Source of the DNA: Spirochaetales bacterium
GTDB taxonomy: Bacteria; Spirochaetota; Spirochaetia; DSM-2461
Direction: 5' to 3'
Length of the DNA: 64,000 nt
Assembly (NCBI GenBank): GCA_003247135.1
Contig: QKAW01000013.1
Location: 27,868 to 91,867 of the forward strand
The position numbers and the translations under genes were made by a program. Under the pieces are notes generated by a model that was not told where the DNA came from, did not search any database, and worked only from the letters and a program-made list of their open reading frames with translations. Shown here piece after piece: positions 20,876 to 31,407 of this stretch (the first letter of the stretch is position 1; each line of letters begins with the position of its first letter).

Positions 20876-22084
20876 ATGGCAGAAACAAAATCCGCAAGTC
20901 CAAGAAAAATTGGAGTTATTATTTTTGTAATAGTAGCAATTGCAGCACTATTTTTATTATCGAATTCCCTGGTCTCTACCAATAAGTCAGGATATTATCA
21001 GGTTAAACAGGCTGCTGTTACTGGTACAATGAGTGTTCGTAGTACACCTGGTATGTATGCCCAGTTATTTGGTGATATAACAGATTATCAGATTTCTGAT
21101 ATGTATTATTTCTCAAAGTATGATGAAGAGGGTGGTGCAGGTTTTGAAGCAGCACCTATAAAAGTTCGTTTTAATGATGGTGGAACAGCAGAAATTTCAG
21201 GTTCTATTAAGTATAGATTATCTTTAAAAGAGGACACACAATTAAAACTTCATGCAGATTTTAAATCCTACGAGTCTGTAAAGCAGGATTTGGTTAGACA
21301 GGTTGTTACTGAAGCTTTAATGCAGACTGCAACACTAATGAAAGCTGAAGAGTCATACTCTTCCAGAAGAAGTGAATTTACATCCCTTGCTGAAGAGCAG
21401 GTTAAACTTGGAATATTTGAGACTGAATCAGAAGAGATTAAAACAACAGATGCTGATGGTAATGAATTTATTGAAAGATATGTAAAATTAAAAGTTGGTG
21501 CAGATGGTGTTAGAGTTATTAGAAAAGAATCTCCATTTGTTAGATATGACATTGAAGTTTTACAGTTTGTTATTAAAGATATAGATTTTGATCAGACTAT
21601 TGATTCTTTAATTGCAAAGAAAAAAGAGGCTGAACAGCAGAGAGTTGTTGCAAAAGCAAATGCCGAGAGAGCTAAACAGGATGCAATAACCGCAGAGATG
21701 CAGGGAAAAGCTAAAGAGGCTGAAGCTAAAGCAGTTGAGAACGTTGAGAAGATAAAAGAGGTAACTCAGGCACAAAAAAGATTTGAAGTTGCAGAATTTG
21801 AACTTAAACGTGCACAGAAAGAGGCTGAAGCTCAACTAGTTTTAGCAAGAGCAGAAGCTGAAAAGAATCAATTATTGGTAAAAGCAGGTCTCGCTCCTGA
21901 AGTTAAAGCACAAATAGATAAGGATATTGCTATTGGTGTTGCTGCAGAGTTGGCAAAAATCAAGTTCCCGGAAATGATGATTATAGGTGGGGATTCCAAC
22001 AATGGTGGAGCTTTAAACCCTTTTGATGCTGTAGGTTTGGAATCATTTCTAAAAATTCAGAAGAGCTTTTCAGAAACTGAATAA
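20876..22084 (+). CDS. SPFH/band-7 domain membrane protein
   Basis: N-terminal TM, then prohibitin-like domain and long Ala/Glu/Lys-rich coiled coil (VVAKANAERAKQDAITAEMQGKAKEAEAKA). Confidence 0.85.
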   Translation: MAETKSASPRKIGVIIFVIVAIAALFLLSNSLVSTNKSGYYQVKQAAVTGTMSVRSTPGMYAQLFGDITDYQISDMYYFSKYDEEGGAGFEAAPIKVRFNDGGTAEISGSIKYRLSLKEDTQLKLHADFKSYESVKQDLVRQVVTEALMQTATLMKAEESYSSRRSEFTSLAEEQVKLGIFETESEEIKTTDADGNEFIERYVKLKVGADGVRVIRKESPFVRYDIEVLQFVIKDIDFDQTIDSLIAKKKEAEQQRVVAKANAERAKQDAITAEMQGKAKEAEAKAVENVEKIKEVTQAQKRFEVAEFELKRAQKEAEAQLVLARAEAEKNQLLVKAGLAPEVKAQIDKDIAIGVAAELAKIKFPEMMIIGGDSNNGGALNPFDAVGLESFLKIQKSFSETE

Positions 22085-22107
22085 ATCACCTATTAATACA
22101 ATTGTAG

Positions 22108-22146
22108 AAAAGTCACAAGAAATTATTTTTTGTGACTTTTTTTTTC
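22108..22146 (+). terminator. Rho-independent terminator
   Basis: AAGTCACAA ... TTGTGACTT followed by a T-tract. Confidence 0.75.
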
Positions 22147-22171
22147 TAAAAGCAGATATTATAAAGATAAG

Positions 22172-22534
22172 GTGAGTAATATGGAAAATTATAATCTGGT
22201 TAGGCCTGAACATCTCAATCATCAAGGGTATCTTTTTGGCGGTCAACTTCTTGCATGGGTTGATGAGTGTGCCTGGATGGCAGCTGCCAAGGATTATCCT
22301 AAACTTATACTGGTAACAAGGGCAATGGATAATATTGAGTTCAAGCACCCTGTAAAGAATGGTTCAATCCTACGATTTCATACAGAAAAATCAAGGGTAG
22401 GAACTTCCTCAATTAATTATCTTGTTGAAGTTTACGAGGATGACAGGGTATCTGAAGATGAAAAACTTGCATTTTCGACAACTGTAACTTTTGTATCCAT
22501 TGACAGGGATGGAAATAAAAAGAGTATTTCCTGA
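22172..22534 (+). CDS. Acyl-CoA thioesterase, hotdog fold (YciA-like)
   Basis: LNHQGYLFGGQLLAWVDECAWMAA...HPVKNGSILRF. Confidence 0.75.
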   Translation: MSNMENYNLVRPEHLNHQGYLFGGQLLAWVDECAWMAAAKDYPKLILVTRAMDNIEFKHPVKNGSILRFHTEKSRVGTSSINYLVEVYEDDRVSEDEKLAFSTTVTFVSIDRDGNKKSIS

Positions 22535-22550
22535 CTATTTAGAGGCTTGA

Positions 22551-24329
22551 TTGATTAAGAAAATATATACGATTCTACTATTTGTAACACTTACAACACT
22601 GTATTCTAAAGACAAAATTATTATTGAAAATGAGAAAGTTAAAGTCAACCTGGGAAAAAAACTTGAATATTATGTTGATAGAGATGGTACTTATGAAGTT
22701 AATGATTTTATAAATAAATCTGATATCCCTTTTATTAAATCCGAGGATGAAAATTTAAATTTCGGTTTCTCAAGAGATACTCACTGGGTCAGATTTGATG
22801 TCCAGAATGTTTATAATAATGAGCTGGATATTTTACTTGAGTATCTTCATCCCCATATGGACTTTATTAATGTTTATATTGTAAGAGATGGGATTGTTCT
22901 TAAAGAGATTACTGGAGGGGATCAGTATCCCTATGGACACAGAGAGATTGATTATCAGAATATAGTCTATAATATAAAATTACCTAAAAGCAGTGAAACA
23001 ACATTTTATATAAGATTTAAGACCCAGGGTTCTATGCAGATTCCATTAAAACTTTGGGACAAAATCTCTTTTGCTGAAAAGGTAAATAAAGAGCAATTTT
23101 TTTTAGGACTCTATTTTGGTGTTCTAATTGGTTTGCTAGCATATAATACTTTCCTCTGTTTTTTTCTTAGGGACTTGAACTATGTTTTTTATGTAATCTA
23201 TCTCTTTATCATTATTATTCTGCAGCTTGAAATTAATAGACTGGATGTAGAGTATTTATGGCCTAACAGTATATATTTCTCTAACATAACCTTTCCAATG
23301 CTATACAATCTTGGCTTTGTCTTTGCAGCCATTTTCTCGGTGAATTTTTTGCAAACAAAAAAGTATGTTCCGCTGTTTGATAAAATTATTAAAATTTTTA
23401 TCGGGATAGGAATTGTAGGTTTTCTACTAACTATTTTTGTCAGTTACAATGCGGGATTCTTTCCTGTACTCTATATCTTAGCCATTTTTGAACCTATACT
23501 ATTATTTATTGCAGGTATTGTAAGTTGGAAAAGGGGTAATAAGGTGGCCAGACATTATACCATAGCATGGAGTGCTTTAATTATCTCTTCACTTATCTTT
23601 AATTTACGGAATATTACACTACTGCCAAGTGTGTTCTTTACAGATTATGCCCTCTACTTTGGTACTGTTATAGAAGCTATTTTCCTATCTGTTGCATTGG
23701 CAGACAGAATTAATATGATAAAAGCAAAAATTATTACTGTACAGGAAAAATTTACAAAAGAGTTGGAAGCTAAGGTCTTAGATAGAACAAGGGAGCTGGA
23801 GATTTCTAATAAGAAACTTTCAGAACTTTCCATTAAAGACGGTTTGACAAACCTGTATAACAGGCGTTTTTTTGATCAAGCATTGGAGAGAGAGTGGAAT
23901 AGATTAATGCGGACAGGTTCTCCACTATCAATTATAATTCTGGACATTGATTATTTTAAACTTTATAACGACAACTATGGACACCAGGCAGGTGATGAGT
24001 GCATTAAAGAATTAGCTGAATCTATTAATAGTTCAATAAATAGAAGTTCTGATGTAGCTGCAAGGTATGGTGGAGAAGAGTTTATAATTATACTTCCTGA
24101 ATCAGGAATGGAAGGTGCATTAAAAGTTTCAGAAAAATTACAGGATAATTTATCTAAAAAAAGAATTGAGCATAAACATTCCAAGGTCTCTGATTACGTA
24201 ACAGTCAGTATCGGAATATCTACAATAATTCCTTCCCTAAATCTTACCCCGCAGCTTATTGTTAAACAGAGCGATGAAGCTCTCTATAGGAGTAAAAATG
24301 CAGGAAGGAATAAAATTTCAGTCTATTAG
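22551..24329 (+). CDS. 7TMR-DISM sensor with C-terminal GGDEF (GGEEF) diguanylate cyclase
   Basis: Signal peptide, extracellular DISMED2-like domain (GFSRDTHWVRFDVQN), 7 TM segments, intact RYGGEEF. TTG start. Confidence 0.85.
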   Translation: MIKKIYTILLFVTLTTLYSKDKIIIENEKVKVNLGKKLEYYVDRDGTYEVNDFINKSDIPFIKSEDENLNFGFSRDTHWVRFDVQNVYNNELDILLEYLHPHMDFINVYIVRDGIVLKEITGGDQYPYGHREIDYQNIVYNIKLPKSSETTFYIRFKTQGSMQIPLKLWDKISFAEKVNKEQFFLGLYFGVLIGLLAYNTFLCFFLRDLNYVFYVIYLFIIIILQLEINRLDVEYLWPNSIYFSNITFPMLYNLGFVFAAIFSVNFLQTKKYVPLFDKIIKIFIGIGIVGFLLTIFVSYNAGFFPVLYILAIFEPILLFIAGIVSWKRGNKVARHYTIAWSALIISSLIFNLRNITLLPSVFFTDYALYFGTVIEAIFLSVALADRINMIKAKIITVQEKFTKELEAKVLDRTRELEISNKKLSELSIKDGLTNLYNRRFFDQALEREWNRLMRTGSPLSIIILDIDYFKLYNDNYGHQAGDECIKELAESINSSINRSSDVAARYGGEEFIIILPESGMEGALKVSEKLQDNLSKKRIEHKHSKVSDYVTVSIGISTIIPSLNLTPQLIVKQSDEALYRSKNAGRNKISVY

Positions 24330-25504
24330 TGGTCTCCTCCGCAACTTCCACCACCAAGTAGTTTTCTTGGTTCAAGTCCTGCTTCCTCATAGAGCTGGTT
24401 TACTATTTTCTCCATTTTAGATGGTTCAATGTTTAGTTCATTAAGGGTTTTGTAAAATTCTTCTTCCAATGTCAGGTTAAATTCATTTACAAAGTAAGTT
24501 GGGTGAATTTTGTAAACCTGAATTATATCCACAAGAGTGTTATCACCTTTTATACGTTGAGGCCCCCAGTAAAGTCTTTCAACTTTTTGTTCAAGACCAG
24601 TATCTGCCTTCCATAGGAATTTTTTAGTAACAGTTGTTATTGTAACAGATATTGCAAAAATAGCTAAAGTTCCAAAAAGAACAGCAACAACCGGAATTCT
24701 TTTTCGCTTTTTTCCGGGAGTAACATAGAAAAGAGTGTTATTTACTGGGCAACTGTTTATACATTCACTACATGTTAAACACTCCGCACTTGTTACCAAC
24801 TCTTTTGCTGAAACTTCAATATTTACAGGGCAAACCTTATCGCAAAGTTTACAATCTATACAACTTGAAGACTCTCTTTTAATTTTGGTAATACCAACCT
24901 TTGAAACTATTCCAAGAAACCCACCCATTGGACAAAGATATTTACAGAAAGGTCTATCAGAGAAAAAACCAAGTATTAGAGATAGTACAAGAATTATGAA
25001 GCCTGCAAGGGAGTTGGAAAAAAGATCCTCAGATCCAAGATGATGAAATGCTACCCATGGGTCATAAGGTCTTATGGCCATATCCATTGTATTCCATGCT
25101 AAGCCAAGAAACAGGATAAGAACCGGGTATTTAAGATAACGTAGAATATTGTCAATTTTTACTGGAAGATTAAATCTTCTCTTAATAACTTTTCTACCAG
25201 CTATACCAAAAAGTTCCTGTAAGAAACCAAGAGGGCAAATGTTTCCACAGAATGATCTTCTGAATACAAGAGCTGTTCCTATTGTTGTAAATAGAAGTAT
25301 AACGCTACTAAGTGCAACTCTTTTTAATAGAACTTGGTATCTTAATAAAGCCCATGCGGATTCTAGCCCTCCAAAGGGACAGAATGCATCTATAGATGGG
25401 TATATTTTGATTATCTGATGTAATCTACCCAAAACCGTTGTTAATACTAGAATGGATAAAAGAATAATCCATCTAAAAATTTTTAATGTTCTGCTTTTAT
25501 TCAT
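24326..25504 (-). CDS. Membrane 4Fe-4S ferredoxin-type protein (NapH/NosR-like)
   Basis: Multiple TM segments, CPFGGLESAWALL, CIDCKLCDKVCPV, CLTCSECINSCPV. Confidence 0.8.
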   Translation of the reverse strand: MNKSRTLKIFRWIILLSILVLTTVLGRLHQIIKIYPSIDAFCPFGGLESAWALLRYQVLLKRVALSSVILLFTTIGTALVFRRSFCGNICPLGFLQELFGIAGRKVIKRRFNLPVKIDNILRYLKYPVLILFLGLAWNTMDMAIRPYDPWVAFHHLGSEDLFSNSLAGFIILVLSLILGFFSDRPFCKYLCPMGGFLGIVSKVGITKIKRESSSCIDCKLCDKVCPVNIEVSAKELVTSAECLTCSECINSCPVNNTLFYVTPGKKRKRIPVVAVLFGTLAIFAISVTITTVTKKFLWKADTGLEQKVERLYWGPQRIKGDNTLVDIIQVYKIHPTYFVNEFNLTLEEEFYKTLNELNIEPSKMEKIVNQLYEEAGLEPRKLLGGGSCGGDH

Positions 25505-25539
25505 GGCTGAATTATATATTGGTTTTACTATATTAGCAA

Positions 25540-28245
25540 TTACTTATTTTCATTAAACGAAGTTAGAAATTTTGCCAAATTGACAAAATTAAGTGGCTTA
25601 CTAAAAAAATATCCCTGTATCAAATTACAACCTACTTCTTTTAAATAACTCATTTGAGATTCTGTCTCAACTCCTTCAGTTAAAACAGTTATATTGAGAA
25701 CTCTGGACATTTCAGCAAGAATTTTCAGCATTCGTCCGTCATCTTTTTCCGGATAATCTTTAATAAAAGATCTGTCAATTTTCATCTTATTTATTGGTAG
25801 CTGGTGAAGATAGGACAGGGAAGAATAGCCTGTTCCAAAATCATCTAAGGAGATAGAAATTCCTTTTGATCTAATGTAATCAAGTTTTTTCTTGTTGGAA
25901 TTCTGATGTTTCATTAATAAACTCTCGGTTATTTCCAGTTCAAGAAGATTATAATCAATATTATAACTGTCTATAATTTTAAAAGCGTGTTTTGTAAAGT
26001 CGAAATCTTCCAGTTGTTTTGCAGAAACATTTATTGCAACCCTAAATCCCTCCTCCGGTATTAGGTTTAATTTTTTGAGCTTAACAATATCCATACATAC
26101 CTGGTTTATAATCCAGTAGCCAATGTCAATGATAATTGATGATCTCTCAGCAATAGAAATAAAGTTATCTGGAGGGATACTCCCCATCTCACTGCTATCC
26201 CATCTTATTAAAGCTTCTACTCCAACACATCTGTTTTTTTCCGAATCTACCTGAGGTTGATAGACCATATAGAGCTCATCAAGTTCCATAGCACGCTTAA
26301 GTAATCTTTCAATTTTGTTTTCATAGCTAATTGTTTCCAGCATAGATGGACTATAGAATGCATAATCCCTCTCCTGTCTATTTATAGCCCATTCAAGGGA
26401 TAATACAGAATTTAAAAGCAGTTTTCTTACATCATCAGCATCCTGGGGCCACAGAGATACTCCCATTTTGATTTTTAAAAATAACTCTTCATCATCTTTT
26501 TTTATAACTCTGTTAATCTGATAAAAGAAATTCGAAATAAACTCTTCATGAGGTATACTTAAGTTGCTGGTATTTATAATTATTGAAAAAATATTTCTAC
26601 TTGTCTGGGCAACAATATCATCTCTATTTATTAAAGTTTTTATTATATTTATAAATAATCTGGAAATAGTGTGGGAGTTATATGTCTTGTTTATACTTAA
26701 AAGCTCATTGTAATTCTCTATAACAAGACTTATTACCATAAAATTGACCCACTTTACGGTAATGTTCTTATCTAGAAGCTGTCCCAGCATATCTTCATTT
26801 TCTACTTTAAAATCTTCAATAATTTTACTATCATCCTTAAATTTATCAGAATTTATCCTGTTAAATATACCGAGATATTGGGTTGTTTTTTTTCCTTTAC
26901 TCTCATTTATTGATAGAATTTTAAGCTTTTTAGGAATTAGAGCTCCATCACGGGATATATCCCAGAGAGATCCTTCCCATACACCTTCAGTAGTTATTTT
27001 GTTCCACATATTTTTATAAAATGTATCATCATGAAGACCAGATTTAAATTCATTTGGTTTGTGACCTATCACTTCGGCTGAGGAGTAACCAGTCTGTAAT
27101 TCATATGCCTTGTTTACGTGGGTAATAACAGTATCCTTATCTGTTATTACTACTGCATCACTTATTGACTCTGATATTTTTTTGGCAATTTTTAATTCTC
27201 GGTCAGAAACCTTTAATTTTCTGTAAAGAATTATTGATAAAAAAATTAAAATCTGAATTATTAGAAAAATAAAAACATAGAGGGGTTTAACAAGATGTTT
27301 TATTAGTTTGGTAATATTTAAGGCTTCACTTTTATCTATAACATGAATCAACATCCATCTGTCACTATTTACTGTAAACATATTATGGGAATACTGTAAA
27401 AGATCAGAAAATATAACTACCAGATTATTTTTGTAGTATATACCTGAATTTTTGTTGTATATGTCACTTATTACATTTGGGTATGCATTGAAAATGCTCT
27501 CATTTTTGAAATTATCAAACATAAAAGAGAAGTTTAAATTTTCATCTGGATTTACTATAAAACCACCGTTTTTATTACATAAATAGGTTTTTATATTGTA
27601 TTTAGTTGATAAAACAGAATAAACATCCAATAAATTTAAGAAATGGGATGCTTTATAGTTTACTACAATTATACCTTCAAAATTATTATTCAAAAAAACT
27701 GGAGTTGTAAATCTTAACATTGGTTTGTAGGGTAGCTCAATTGAATTATTTTCAATATTCAGATCCATGGGTGATACATAAATTTCATGCTCTTTTAGTA
27801 TCAGACTATCCTGAAAATAATCCCTGTTACCTTTAAATTGAAGTTTTTTGCTTAACTGTGGGACATTATTAATATTGTTTACTCTAACAACTTCCATCCC
27901 ATTATTATTAATGAACCTTATTTGATCGTAATAGGATTTATTACCTATAAGTCGGATAAACATATTTTGAAGTTCAGTTAAGGTCTCATCATTTTTATTG
28001 AATATGTAGTCGTTAATCTCATTGGAATCTCTTATAACAAACATACCCTCTTTTGCTTCTGACATATATTGGGATGTAATGTTTGCTATTGCTTTATTTG
28101 AAATTAACTCCTCTTTTGCCAGAGAGTTTAAGCTGTATTTTTCAACTCTATAACTATCCAGAGTAAAAAAAATTATACTGATTATTGAGAAGGGTATTGA
28201 AATTATTAGAAAGTGTTTTAATGTTAAAATAAAATCTTTTTTCAT
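25540..28245 (-). CDS. Cache-PAS-GGDEF(degenerate)-EAL sensor protein
   Basis: Two TM helices around a periplasmic sensor, PAS domain, GGDEF motif lost (TSRNIF), intact EAL (VEALIRW). Confidence 0.85.
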   Translation of the reverse strand: MKKDFILTLKHFLIISIPFSIISIIFFTLDSYRVEKYSLNSLAKEELISNKAIANITSQYMSEAKEGMFVIRDSNEINDYIFNKNDETLTELQNMFIRLIGNKSYYDQIRFINNNGMEVVRVNNINNVPQLSKKLQFKGNRDYFQDSLILKEHEIYVSPMDLNIENNSIELPYKPMLRFTTPVFLNNNFEGIIVVNYKASHFLNLLDVYSVLSTKYNIKTYLCNKNGGFIVNPDENLNFSFMFDNFKNESIFNAYPNVISDIYNKNSGIYYKNNLVVIFSDLLQYSHNMFTVNSDRWMLIHVIDKSEALNITKLIKHLVKPLYVFIFLIIQILIFLSIILYRKLKVSDRELKIAKKISESISDAVVITDKDTVITHVNKAYELQTGYSSAEVIGHKPNEFKSGLHDDTFYKNMWNKITTEGVWEGSLWDISRDGALIPKKLKILSINESKGKKTTQYLGIFNRINSDKFKDDSKIIEDFKVENEDMLGQLLDKNITVKWVNFMVISLVIENYNELLSINKTYNSHTISRLFINIIKTLINRDDIVAQTSRNIFSIIINTSNLSIPHEEFISNFFYQINRVIKKDDEELFLKIKMGVSLWPQDADDVRKLLLNSVLSLEWAINRQERDYAFYSPSMLETISYENKIERLLKRAMELDELYMVYQPQVDSEKNRCVGVEALIRWDSSEMGSIPPDNFISIAERSSIIIDIGYWIINQVCMDIVKLKKLNLIPEEGFRVAINVSAKQLEDFDFTKHAFKIIDSYNIDYNLLELEITESLLMKHQNSNKKKLDYIRSKGISISLDDFGTGYSSLSYLHQLPINKMKIDRSFIKDYPEKDDGRMLKILAEMSRVLNITVLTEGVETESQMSYLKEVGCNLIQGYFFSKPLNFVNLAKFLTSFNENK

Positions 28246-28393
28246 ATATCCTTTTTTAGTTTATTTGCTCTGTATGGGTTAGTAAATATATAAATAAAAT
28301 TATTTTTTTATATTTATTCATAGATTTAGCTCAAACTGACGTTTTTATGTAAACCGTTCATAGATACTAGTGTAATATGTTTTAATATATTTC

Positions 28394-28406
28394 TGACCGT
28401 TGGTCA
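28394..28406. promoter_or_regulatory. Candidate TetR operator TGACC-GTT-GGTCA
   Basis: Perfect 5-bp inverted repeat about 18 bp upstream of a tetR GTG start. Confidence 0.5.
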
Positions 28407-28423
28407 TATTTAGGTGATATAAA

Positions 28424-29008
28424 GTGAAGAAGTCGGATAAAACAAGATTAACAATACTAGAAGCTGCTCAAGAGCTTTTTAAAACCAGAGATGTTTCTCA
28501 TGTTTCAGTTGAGGCAATTACCAAAAAGGCAGGAGTTGGAAAAGGAACCTTCTATCTCTACTTCGATTCCAAAACTGATATGGTAGATGCTTTAATAAGA
28601 GATGTAGTAGAACAACCAACTGAAATGATGGATCATTTTTCTAATACTCCTTCGAAAATTTCATCAATAGAAAAAATGGTTGATGAGATATGTTCGGATT
28701 TAAGTAAGTATGTAAAAACTCTTGAATTAATACACAAAGTACAGTTCTTAAGGTTTCTTGCAAAACATTTTTCAATAAGTGAGTATAATAACAAATGGAC
28801 TAAATCCCTAGAAAAATGGATTACAAGAGGTGTTAATGATGGAGAGTTTGCAAAAATTAATCCACAGTTCGCAAGTGAATTCATAGCTTTGGGTGCTCAT
28901 GGTGTTCTTGACAATCTAATTAGCTCTGGTGAGTTATCCAAGACTGGAAAAATTGAAGATTTTGGAGCTCAACTAAAAATTATCATCAGAAATATTTTAA
29001 AGCCGTAA
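28424..29008 (+). CDS. TetR/AcrR family transcriptional regulator
   Basis: HTH KTRDVSHVSVEAITKKAGVGKGTFYLYFDSKTDM. Confidence 0.92.
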   Translation: MKKSDKTRLTILEAAQELFKTRDVSHVSVEAITKKAGVGKGTFYLYFDSKTDMVDALIRDVVEQPTEMMDHFSNTPSKISSIEKMVDEICSDLSKYVKTLELIHKVQFLRFLAKHFSISEYNNKWTKSLEKWITRGVNDGEFAKINPQFASEFIALGAHGVLDNLISSGELSKTGKIEDFGAQLKIIIRNILKP

Positions 29009-29046
29009 CCTGAATTATTTAAAGAATATTCGAAAGTGGGGATTTC

Positions 29047-29973
29047 ATGTTTAGCAACAATGATATTTGGAAAAAGGTACAAGAACATTTACCAGTAGAA
29101 AATAGAATTTCTGATGATAATATGCCATTAGAAAATAGGGTATCCTTTGGGGATATAGATATTAGATATGATGAGTATCTACCAAAAATCAAATCAAATA
29201 ACTCTATTATCATTTTTCATGGAGTCGGTGGAAATGGTAGACTTCTTTCATTTATTGCAGCGCCACTTGCAGCAGCTGGGTTCAATGTTGTTTGCCCAGA
29301 TCTACCAGGTTTTGGCTACACCAAAATTGAAAGGGCATTTGATTATTCTACATGGATAGATGTAGGAACTTTTATGGTAAACCGTGAAATTCAAGCCGGT
29401 CGGAATACTTATGTTTTCGGTCTTAGTGCAGGTGGAATGCTTGCCTACAATGTGACATGCAATGTAAAAAAAGTTAAAGGATTATTAATAACAAACATTC
29501 TTGATAATCGATTACAGATTGTTAGAGATTATTCTGCAAAAAACAAGTTTCATTCTCGAGTTGGAATAAAAGTTTTAAGGAGTCTTCCTTCAACTTTTAA
29601 GAAGATTAAAGTTCCTGTTAAGATGGTTGCCAATATGAAGGCTATTGTCAATGATTCTCATGTTTTAAAGCTTCTATTGAAAGATAAAGTTGGATCAGGA
29701 AGCTCAGTTTTTATTGGTTTTCTAATATCAATGATGGATGCAGTTCCTCTTATCGAACCTGAAAATTTTAATATTTGTCCAGTATTGTTAGTCCATCCGG
29801 AAATTGACCTATGGACTCCGACTAAAATTAGTAGACTTTTTTTTGATAAGCTCCAAAGTTCAAAAGAGATAAAAATTCTAAATAATGCAGGACATTTTCC
29901 AATCGAAACCCCAGGACTTCAACAATTAGTGAATAGTTCAATTGAATTCCTATTAAAACAGGGGGGTAGCTAA
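29047..29973 (+). CDS. Alpha/beta hydrolase
   Basis: IIFHGVGGNGR oxyanion-hole region, nucleophile elbow GLSAGG, late DxW and NAGHFPIETPG His motif. Confidence 0.85.
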   Translation: MFSNNDIWKKVQEHLPVENRISDDNMPLENRVSFGDIDIRYDEYLPKIKSNNSIIIFHGVGGNGRLLSFIAAPLAAAGFNVVCPDLPGFGYTKIERAFDYSTWIDVGTFMVNREIQAGRNTYVFGLSAGGMLAYNVTCNVKKVKGLLITNILDNRLQIVRDYSAKNKFHSRVGIKVLRSLPSTFKKIKVPVKMVANMKAIVNDSHVLKLLLKDKVGSGSSVFIGFLISMMDAVPLIEPENFNICPVLLVHPEIDLWTPTKISRLFFDKLQSSKEIKILNNAGHFPIETPGLQQLVNSSIEFLLKQGGS

Positions 29974-30089
29974 GTACTGTAAATATTAATAGGGAAACTG
30001 AAAATATATAGTTAATTGCGTAATAAAATTATTGATGATATGTTTAATCGTATATTAATTATTTTTATGACTAATTCAAGGAGAACTTT

Positions 30090-30479
30090 ATGAAATCAAA
30101 ATTCCATCACGTTGCATTAAAATCCCATGACTTTGACAGATCTGTCCATTTCTATTCGGAAGTTTTAGGCTTTAAAAAGAGTCTTGAGTGGGGAGAGGGT
30201 GACGAAAGAGCAATAATGCTGGATTTTGGAGATGGTTCTTATCTTGAAATTTTTGCAGGTGGGGAAAAACCTCAGGAATCAAACCACTCAATTATTCATA
30301 TTGCTGTAGAAGTAGACAGTTGCGATGATTATTTTAATAAATCCATTGCATTTGGATGTAAAAGTAAAATGGATCCTAAGGATTTTACAATTCCTGCAAA
30401 AAGTGGTGATGTTCCGGTAAGAATAGCCTTTATCTATGGCCCTGATAATGAAGAAGTTGAATTTTTTCAGAATAAGTAG
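30090..30479 (+). CDS. VOC-family (glyoxalase/dioxygenase fold) protein
   Basis: FHHVALKSHDFDRSVHFYSEVLGFK...GPDNEEVEFFQ. Confidence 0.85.
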   Translation: MKSKFHHVALKSHDFDRSVHFYSEVLGFKKSLEWGEGDERAIMLDFGDGSYLEIFAGGEKPQESNHSIIHIAVEVDSCDDYFNKSIAFGCKSKMDPKDFTIPAKSGDVPVRIAFIYGPDNEEVEFFQNK

Positions 30480-30498
30480 TTCTATATAAAATATTTTT

Positions 30499-31314
30499 TT
30501 AATTATTCTTGCAGGAAGTTCTGTAATCTCTAGGGGTTAAATTAAAATTAGCCTTAAATATTCTTGAAAAGTAGTTGTAATCAGGGATTCCAACTGATTC
30601 AGCTACTTCTCTAATACTTAACTCTGTTGTTGTAAGTAATTTTGCACCATGGTCAAGCCTTAACTTTCTAAGATAGGGTATAAGGGATAGTGATATATTG
30701 TTTATTAAACAGTTATATAAAGTAGATTTACTAATATTAAAATAGTTACAGACACTCTCCTGGGTAATCTCTTCTCTAAGATTATTTATTAAGTATTGGG
30801 TTATTCTGTTAAAAAGACCACTTCTTTCTGTGTGTACAAGCTTTTTTAGTATCAGGTAGGTTGAACAGGCATGCATTATGTTGGATACTGCCTCAATCTG
30901 TATAACTCCCATCTGTTTAAGTTTAAAAAAAGCCTCTTTTAATTCTGCTTCAGGTATATTAAATTTTCTGCATTTATCCCTGACTTTTAACCATTGGGTT
31001 CCTATAGAGCTCTCGTCAAGTAGTTGTCCTACCATGACATAACCAATTATATTATCACTATCAATTATTGGAGCTACAGCTTCATATAAACCCATATGAC
31101 ACTTATAAATGTATAGTTCCTTACTTTTATTAACCTCCTCAAATGCAGTAATATCACAGTTTCTGCATTTGTCCTGTATCTGAGGAATACTTCTGATAAT
31201 ATTACAAAAATTCATCACTTTTTTAGGGATTAGATAGATTGGATTGTAGTACCTGTCATAAACACCAATACTTACCCCTAATAGAGAGTAGTAATCCATC
31301 AGTATTTTTTTCAT
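30499..31314 (-). CDS. AraC-type regulator with N-terminal PocR ligand-binding domain
   Basis: PocR Cys motif (KCRNCDITAFEEVNKSKELYIYKCHMGLYEAVAPI) and AraC HTH (IREVAESVGIPDYNYFSRIFKANFNLTPRDYR). Start at MKKILMDYY preferred. Confidence 0.85.
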   Translation of the reverse strand: MKKILMDYYSLLGVSIGVYDRYYNPIYLIPKKVMNFCNIIRSIPQIQDKCRNCDITAFEEVNKSKELYIYKCHMGLYEAVAPIIDSDNIIGYVMVGQLLDESSIGTQWLKVRDKCRKFNIPEAELKEAFFKLKQMGVIQIEAVSNIMHACSTYLILKKLVHTERSGLFNRITQYLINNLREEITQESVCNYFNISKSTLYNCLINNISLSLIPYLRKLRLDHGAKLLTTTELSIREVAESVGIPDYNYFSRIFKANFNLTPRDYRTSCKNN

Positions 31315-31382
31315 CTTTTCTTCTTCAAAAACTAAATGCAATCTCTAAAACCTCAAAATAATTAGTATAAAAAACTTATTTT

Positions 31383-31407
31383 TAATGATTTGTGCTATAA
31401 ATCATTA
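31383..31407. promoter_or_regulatory. Candidate operator TAATGATTT-gtgctat-AAATCATTA
   Basis: Perfect 9-bp inverted repeat in the divergent AraC/GH2 intergenic region. Confidence 0.5.
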
